From assembly GCA_013202925.1 (NCBI GenBank), contig JABMRA010000016.1, forward strand, positions 1 to 9,482: a stretch of DNA of 9,482 nt. Reading direction: 5' to 3'. The notes beneath the pieces were generated by a model. The model was not told the origin of the DNA. It worked only from the letters and a program-made list of their open reading frames with translations, and made no database searches. Position numbers and translations under genes: made by a program. Origin of the DNA: Candidatus Omnitrophota bacterium (lineage in GTDB: Bacteria > Omnitrophota > Gorgyraeia > Gorgyraeales > Gorgyraeaceae). Position 1 is the first letter of the stretch; each line of letters begins with the position of its first letter. Positions 6,060-9,482 of this stretch are shown here, one piece after another.

Positions 6060-6308
6060 TTACTTTGACCGCAGGTCCTTGCCGAGTTCTTCTATGGTGT
6101 AGGTGCGGGTCAGGCGGCCCTGGGTATTATATCTATAAATTTTTGCATTGTCCCTGTCCAGAAAATACATTGCATTGCTCTCGCCTGAAAAAGAGATGCT
6201 GGGCGGTATCGGGTCCTGGCATATGCCTTTTTTTGAAGATACCGAAAATAGGATCCAGGTACACAGGACCCCGATCAAAAAGATTATAATTCTATTGCCC
6301 TTAGCCAT
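6060..6308 (-). CDS. Small single-pass membrane protein, unknown function
   Basis: An 82-residue protein I do not recognise. Residues 7-23 are a hydrophobic segment (IIIFLIGVLCTWILFSV) preceded by Lys and Arg, suggesting an N-terminal membrane anchor with a roughly 58-residue domain outside the cytoplasm. The distal part, NAMYFLDRDNAKIYRYNTQGRLTRTY, resembles one blade of a beta-propeller or NHL/YVTN-type repeat, but it is too short for a propeller. A perfect AAAGGAGG seven bases or so before the ATG and a 25-base overlap with the bioD 3' end argue that it is truly translated and coupled to bioD. It is followed after 40 bases by the MetE-like gene. Cys16 is not in a convincing lipobox. Confidence 0.75.
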   Translation of the reverse strand: MAKGNRIIIFLIGVLCTWILFSVSSKKGICQDPIPPSISFSGESNAMYFLDRDNAKIYRYNTQGRLTRTYTIEELGKDLRSK

Positions 6309-6955
6309 TTTATCCTCCTTTTATTCCTGATTCTTTCATAATGCATTATACCCAAGACCCTTACCCCTGAAAGCCTTTCTATCACTGCGGGGTTCGTCCT
6401 TATAGACAGATCGTTCTTTATTTTAGAAGTATGGCTGAATATGATCCCTGCTATCTTTATCTTTTTACTATGGAGCGCCCTGATGGTGAGGAGTGTATGG
6501 TTTATCGTGCCCAGGTTTGGCCTTGCGACGATAATAACCGGGAGCTTCATCTTCAGGATCATATCCAGTACGTAAAATATTTTTTTGCCGATTTTACATA
6601 TCGGCACCATTACTCCTCCTATGCCTTCCACTATCACCACATCATTCTCTGTCTTCAATTCTCTGAATCTCTCCCATATGACCTTCATATCTATTTTCTT
6701 TTTTTCTATATCCTTGGCGGCCAAAGGGGCGAGCGGCAGCTTCAATGATACAGGATTTATGTGACCCGTCGGGTGCGGCGATCCGGAATACCTCTTCAGG
6801 ATCCTGGCATCGCTGCAGGTCTTCCCAACGCCTGTTGCCACAGGCTTCATCACGCCTACCTTAAGGCCTCTTCTCGAAAACATCCCTGCCAGATAAGAAG
6901 CTACCTCTGTTTTTCCTATACCTGTGTCAGTCCCTGTTACAAAGAATCCCTTCAT
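6284..6955 (-). CDS. bioD: Dethiobiotin synthetase BioD
   Basis: A 223-residue BioD, the usual length. It closes the ureido ring of dethiobiotin from diaminopelargonate, CO2 and ATP. The P-loop GTDTGIGKT spans residues 8-16; MKPVATG holds Lys37 and Thr41; SDA contains Asp49; VEGIGGVMVPI (109-119) is the substrate and nucleotide loop with Glu110. The C-terminal third (VARPNLGTINHTLLTI, AGIIFSH) also follows the family. The ATG overlaps the bioF 3' end by 29 bases and has AGGAG eight bases upstream, so the two are likely translated together. Confidence 0.96.
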   Translation of the reverse strand: MKGFFVTGTDTGIGKTEVASYLAGMFSRRGLKVGVMKPVATGVGKTCSDARILKRYSGSPHPTGHINPVSLKLPLAPLAAKDIEKKKIDMKVIWERFRELKTENDVVIVEGIGGVMVPICKIGKKIFYVLDMILKMKLPVIIVARPNLGTINHTLLTIRALHSKKIKIAGIIFSHTSKIKNDLSIRTNPAVIERLSGVRVLGIMHYERIRNKRRIKWLRAIEL

Positions 6956-8114
6956 GCCTTAATCTCCTGAATGCGTCTATTGCCCTATCTATATGTGCAT
7001 CGGTATGAGTGGCCATCAAAGACGTCCTTATCCTGCATTTGTTCCTGGCCACTGTCGGCGGCCTGACACCCGGCGCAAAAATCCCGTTTTCCAATAAAAA
7101 CCGTGCGGCATCCATTGTCAAAGAGGCGTCTGCCATGCAAACCGGGATGATCTGGGTCTCTGCTCCCATGATATTAAAGTTCAAATCCGCTAAGCCCTTG
7201 CGAAAACGCCTGACATTAGACCAAAGCTGTTCCCTTAACCCCGCATCATTCTCGACTATCTCTATAGCCTTGATGCAGCCAGCGATTATCGCCGGAGGCA
7301 ATGAAGTGGAATAGATAAAAGATCTGGCCCTGTTCCGGATGTATTCTACGAGGGTCTTTGAACCAGCGACAAACCCTCCCAGATTCCCCAATGCCTTGCT
7401 GAACGTCCCCATCTGGATATCTACGCCATTTTTTATGCCAAAGTGCTCGCATGTGCCCCGGCCTCTTTTGCCAAGCACGCCGGTTGCATGCGCATCATCC
7501 AACATTAAAATAGCCTTAAATCTCTGCGAAAGCTTTACGAGTTCCGGAAGCGGCGCTATGTCGCCGTCCATGCTAAAGATACCGTCGGTGATAATAAGTC
7601 TTTTTTTGTATGGCGGGGCCTTTTTCAATATCTCTTCTAATCTTTTGAGATTCTTGTGGGGGTAGGTCCTAAGTACCGCGCCGCTCAGACGCGCCCCGTC
7701 TATAATGCTGGCATGATTCAGTTTGTCGGAGAGGACAAGATCGCCCTCTCCGACAAGCGCGCTGATAGTACCGACATTCGCCATGTATCCCGTGGGAAAT
7801 AAAATCGTGCTTTCTGTGCCTTTGAATACGGCTGTCTTTTCCTCGAGTTTTTCGTGGAGATACATATTACCGGAAATAAGGCGTGAAGCGCACGAGCCTG
7901 CGCCAAACTCCTCTGCTGCCCGAATCTGCGCCTTTATTACTTCCGGGTGGCTGGCCAGCCCCAGATAATTATTGGAGGAGAGCAGGATCACCTCTTTACC
8001 GTCAATAAAAACCGTGGGCCCCTGCATGCTGTCAATGCGCTTCATTGCCCTGAAAAGCCCGCGCCTTTTAAGCCCGTCCAATTCCTGCCCTAAAACCGAA
8101 TCTAGATCTTTCAT
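6927..8114 (-). CDS. bioF: 8-amino-7-oxononanoate synthase BioF
   Basis: A 395-residue PLP-dependent alpha-oxoamine synthase that condenses a pimeloyl thioester with L-alanine to give KAPA. Motifs are SSNNYLGLASHPEV (46-59), GAGSCASRLISGN (71-83), LNHASIIDG with the PLP-stacking His134, LDDAHATGVLG (205-215) and GTFSKALGNLGGF (236-248) with the PLP lysine at 240. By sequence alone the family also includes glycine C-acetyltransferase (Kbl); the neighbouring bioB and bioD settle on BioF. The start is supported by the typical N-terminal helix; the region just before it, GGGTATGGG, is only a weak Shine-Dalgarno. A 39-base palindrome lies 11 bases ahead of the ATG. Confidence 0.9.
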   Translation of the reverse strand: MKDLDSVLGQELDGLKRRGLFRAMKRIDSMQGPTVFIDGKEVILLSSNNYLGLASHPEVIKAQIRAAEEFGAGSCASRLISGNMYLHEKLEEKTAVFKGTESTILFPTGYMANVGTISALVGEGDLVLSDKLNHASIIDGARLSGAVLRTYPHKNLKRLEEILKKAPPYKKRLIITDGIFSMDGDIAPLPELVKLSQRFKAILMLDDAHATGVLGKRGRGTCEHFGIKNGVDIQMGTFSKALGNLGGFVAGSKTLVEYIRNRARSFIYSTSLPPAIIAGCIKAIEIVENDAGLREQLWSNVRRFRKGLADLNFNIMGAETQIIPVCMADASLTMDAARFLLENGIFAPGVRPPTVARNKCRIRTSLMATHTDAHIDRAIDAFRRLRHEGILCNRD

Positions 8115-8125
8115 CCCATACCCAA

Positions 8126-8164
8126 ATGCTTGACACTTTAGTCCTGGACTAAAGTGTCAAGCAT
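8126..8164. repeat. Perfect 39-base palindrome upstream of bioF
   Basis: Nineteen-base arms ATGCTTGACACTTTAGTCC and its exact reverse complement surround a single T at 8145. It fills most of the 58-base gap between the BioU-like gene and bioF. The TGACACTTTA word is the same as in the repeats at 3775-3804 and 4157-4189, so it may be an inverted pair of those units. A purine stretch (AAGG, AGGG) lies just upstream on the minus strand and the bioF ATG 11 bases downstream, the third case of a hairpin just before a start. An operator role cannot be excluded. Confidence 0.85.
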
Positions 8165-8172
8165 CCCTATAG

Positions 8173-9120
8173 CTACCTTACGACCATTGGCATGAATTCA
8201 GTTGAACCATACATGCCGTATATCTTGTGTTGTTTCAGCCACAGCGCGCGCTTCATGTATCCGAGCGCCGGGCCGATGACATTGGCGGCCATGGAGGTCT
8301 CATCTCCGAGTATAAATCTGTGGCTTGAGCGCTTACCCTCGAACGTAACCCCGGTTAGCGTCATCGTGGTGGAGACAGGTTTTTTTGCATGACGCGTATC
8401 CATTACGCCGCCCACTGAAACCTTGTCTAAAGAATCAACGACCCCTGTCTTCTTAAGCAATATATCGTCGGCATGTTCCATATCGCGCAATTCAAGCTTC
8501 CCGTCTGTTCTATCCAGCAATCTCTCAACGTCTTCATCTGTCATCCTTTTCGCCCTGTTGAGCGTATAACCCGGCAGATGAGCAATGTCTTCCCTGATAG
8601 TAGCCCTGTATGCGTCCCAGTTGGAAATGCCCACGCCCCACCGGATATTTACACCCTCGACCTTTGTAAACGACTGGGATGCCAGCACTGCCGCGGCTGA
8701 CAAGAGTCCGGGCGTAGCGCCGCACCCGGCTATATATACACTTTTGTTTTTCTTTAATCCTTTGTCCAATCTCATCATCAATCTAATGGCGCTCGTACGC
8801 TTTAAGGCGCATGTAAAAACCCCGCCATATCCTGCCTTTATAAAACGCTTCGCTACACTGGGAATAAATTCGTTGGGTAGATTCGGAAGCGCTACAAAGA
8901 TCCCGTCAAACCTATTCTTTAATTTTATAATCTCACCTATGGGATCCATGGAAGGCCTGAGCGCCTTTAATGCCTTCAGGTCTATTCCTTCTTTAGAATA
9001 TAAAAATCCGCCTGAATCACAGATAGCAACGACCTCCATCTCTTTTTTCTTTGCCACGACCTCAAGACACGCCTTTCCAAGGCCCCCTGCACCCAAAACA
9101 GCAATCCTGATCTTCTTCAT
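8173..9120 (-). CDS. bioU: Rossmann-fold dehydrogenase in biotin operon, candidate BioU (DAPA synthase)
   Basis: A 315-residue NAD(P)-dependent dehydrogenase of the saccharopine/diaminopimelate dehydrogenase type: the nucleotide-binding GAGGLG is at 10-15, FVALPN at 75-80, AGCGATPG at 131-138, and a C-terminal GDETSMAANVIGPALGYMK at 272-290. It sits between bioB and bioF, and bioA is absent. In cyanobacteria and some archaea the single-use enzyme BioU, formerly annotated as a saccharopine-dehydrogenase-like protein, replaces BioA by giving the amino group of its own lysine (Lys124 in Synechocystis, as I recall) to KAPA. Lys107 in TCALKRTSA is a plausible counterpart, not checked by alignment. 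The ATG at 9120 with AGGAGG four bases upstream is preferred over an upstream GTG inside a repeat. Alternatives are a meso-diaminopimelate or other amino-acid dehydrogenase. The dehydrogenase call is firm; BioU is inferred from context, length and fold. Confidence 0.6.
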   Translation of the reverse strand: MKKIRIAVLGAGGLGKACLEVVAKKKEMEVVAICDSGGFLYSKEGIDLKALKALRPSMDPIGEIIKLKNRFDGIFVALPNLPNEFIPSVAKRFIKAGYGGVFTCALKRTSAIRLMMRLDKGLKKNKSVYIAGCGATPGLLSAAAVLASQSFTKVEGVNIRWGVGISNWDAYRATIREDIAHLPGYTLNRAKRMTDEDVERLLDRTDGKLELRDMEHADDILLKKTGVVDSLDKVSVGGVMDTRHAKKPVSTTMTLTGVTFEGKRSSHRFILGDETSMAANVIGPALGYMKRALWLKQHKIYGMYGSTEFMPMVVR

Positions 9121-9124
9121 ATTT

Positions 9125-9130
9125 CCTCCT
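9125..9130 (-). promoter_or_regulatory. Ribosome binding site deciding the BioU-like start
   Basis: AGGAGG on the minus strand lies four bases before the ATG at 9120. It rules out the upstream GTG at 9150, which falls inside a hairpin repeat and would add ten residues before the Rossmann strand. Confidence 0.85.
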
Positions 9131-9135
9131 GTTAA

Positions 9136-9157
9136 GTTTACATCCGCCACGGCGGAT
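9136..9157. repeat. Truncated copy of the GTTTAC/GGCGGA hairpin
   Basis: GTTTACATCCGCCACGGCGG followed by AT is identical to the first 22 bases of the element at 946-973. The final part of the right arm (GTAAAC) is missing, so only the seven-base inner stem ATCCGCC/GGCGGAT remains. It is directly joined to a second hairpin. Confidence 0.8.
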
Positions 9158-9158
9158 C

Positions 9159-9187
9159 AAGTTCGTCCGCCTTAGGCGGACTCACTT
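9159..9187. repeat. GGCGGAC hairpin reaching over the bioB stop codon
   Basis: Inner arms GTCCGCC (9165-9171) and GGCGGAC (9175-9181) enclose TTA. Pairing continues outward with two mismatches (AAGTTC against TCACTT), so the arm covers the bioB TGA stop and its last Lys codon. It is part of the TCCGCC/GGCGGA-core group. Confidence 0.75.
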
Positions 9188-9482
9188 GAGTTCAAAGCCC
9201 AGGTCGCGCGCCATCTGTAAATCCTCGGCCACAGACCTGCCTTCAGTGGTAAGATACCCTCCTATTATCATGCCGTTCGCGCCTGCGGAAAATGCCATTG
9301 ACTGCAGGTCGCGCAAACCATGTTCCCTGCCGCCAGCTATCTTTATAATCGCCCCGGTAAGCACCAATCTAAAAACAGCTATTGTCTTTATTATCTCTAT
9401 TGGCGAAAGCGGTTCAACATGTTCCAGCGGCGTGCCTTTCCTCGGATTCAATATATTTATCGGGACGCACTTTATACCCAGC
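9182..9482 (-). CDS. bioB: Biotin synthase BioB (C-terminal part)
   Basis: About the last 99 residues of BioB; the radical-SAM CxxxCxxC region lies beyond the right edge. The visible LGIKCVPINILNPRKGTPLE matches the conserved VPINxLNPxxGTPL block, followed by IIKTIAVFRLVL, IKIAGGREHGLRDLQ with the conserved arginine region near the 2Fe-2S cluster, and the terminal GANGMIIGGYLTTEGR motif. BioB inserts sulfur into dethiobiotin. It is the first visible gene of the biotin block and is separated from the BioU-like gene by two hairpins. Confidence 0.95.
   Translation of the reverse strand, partial: LGIKCVPINILNPRKGTPLEHVEPLSPIEIIKTIAVFRLVLTGAIIKIAGGREHGLRDLQSMAFSAGANGMIIGGYLTTEGRSVAEDLQMARDLGFELK

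Noticed and set aside
6927..8114. Glycine C-acetyltransferase (Kbl) instead of BioF
   Set aside because: The family motifs do not exclude it, but direct neighbours bioD (overlapping) and bioB make BioF much more likely; no threonine dehydrogenase is nearby.
8585..9175. 196-residue open frame on the plus strand
   Set aside because: Antisense to the BioU-like gene, which has a Rossmann motif and a strong ribosome site.
946..9187. CRISPR array
   Set aside because: The repeats are few, different from one another, irregularly spaced, and located between or at the ends of genes rather than in an array with uniform spacers.

Overview
All credible genes in this window lie on the minus strand, so transcription runs from position 9482 down to 1. 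There are 12 complete or nearly complete genes and 1 short partial gene. Most gaps are short or overlapping; the longest is 128 bases (2336-2463). The content points to an anaerobic bacterium: [NiFe]-hydrogenase maturation genes, and a sulfide-dependent homocysteine-type module known from methanogens and anaerobic bacteria. The intergenic palindromes with a TCCGCC/GGCGGA core recall uncultivated candidate-phylum genomes such as Omnitrophota. That assignment is an inference from gene content and style, not proven here.

Layout in transcription order. Biotin block (9482-6284): the 3' end of bioB, a Rossmann-fold dehydrogenase that I propose to be a BioU-type replacement for BioA, then bioF and bioD, which overlap. 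An 82-residue single-pass membrane protein of unknown function (6308-6060) overlaps the end of bioD. Next is a short MetE C-terminal-type ('core') methionine synthase homologue (6019-4982). Hydrogenase maturation block (4937-978): a standalone Kae1-like HypF domain, then hypC, hypD, hypE and hypA; no hypB is present. The window closes with a UPF0280/COG2122 protein (937-206) and the start of a NIL-domain protein (192 to beyond 1), a pair linked to homocysteine formation.

How the genes work together. BioF would make 7-keto-8-aminopelargonate (KAPA), the BioU-like enzyme would turn it into diaminopelargonate (DAPA) without BioA, BioD would close the ureido ring and BioB would add sulfur. HypF, C, D, E and A build the Fe(CN)2CO centre and deliver nickel to [NiFe] hydrogenases, but the HypF here has only the carbamoyl-transfer half, so carbamoyl-AMP must come from a protein encoded elsewhere. 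The UPF0280/NIL pair and the MetE-like protein could together supply homocysteine and methionine.

The gaps between genes are largely made of short palindromes of at least three types: GTTTAC-ended hairpins, GGCGGA-core hairpins, and a TGACACTT family. Several cover stop codons. Two sit exactly between a Shine-Dalgarno sequence and the start codon, so folding would restore normal spacing. One TGACACTT-type repeat lies in frame inside the hypF coding sequence.
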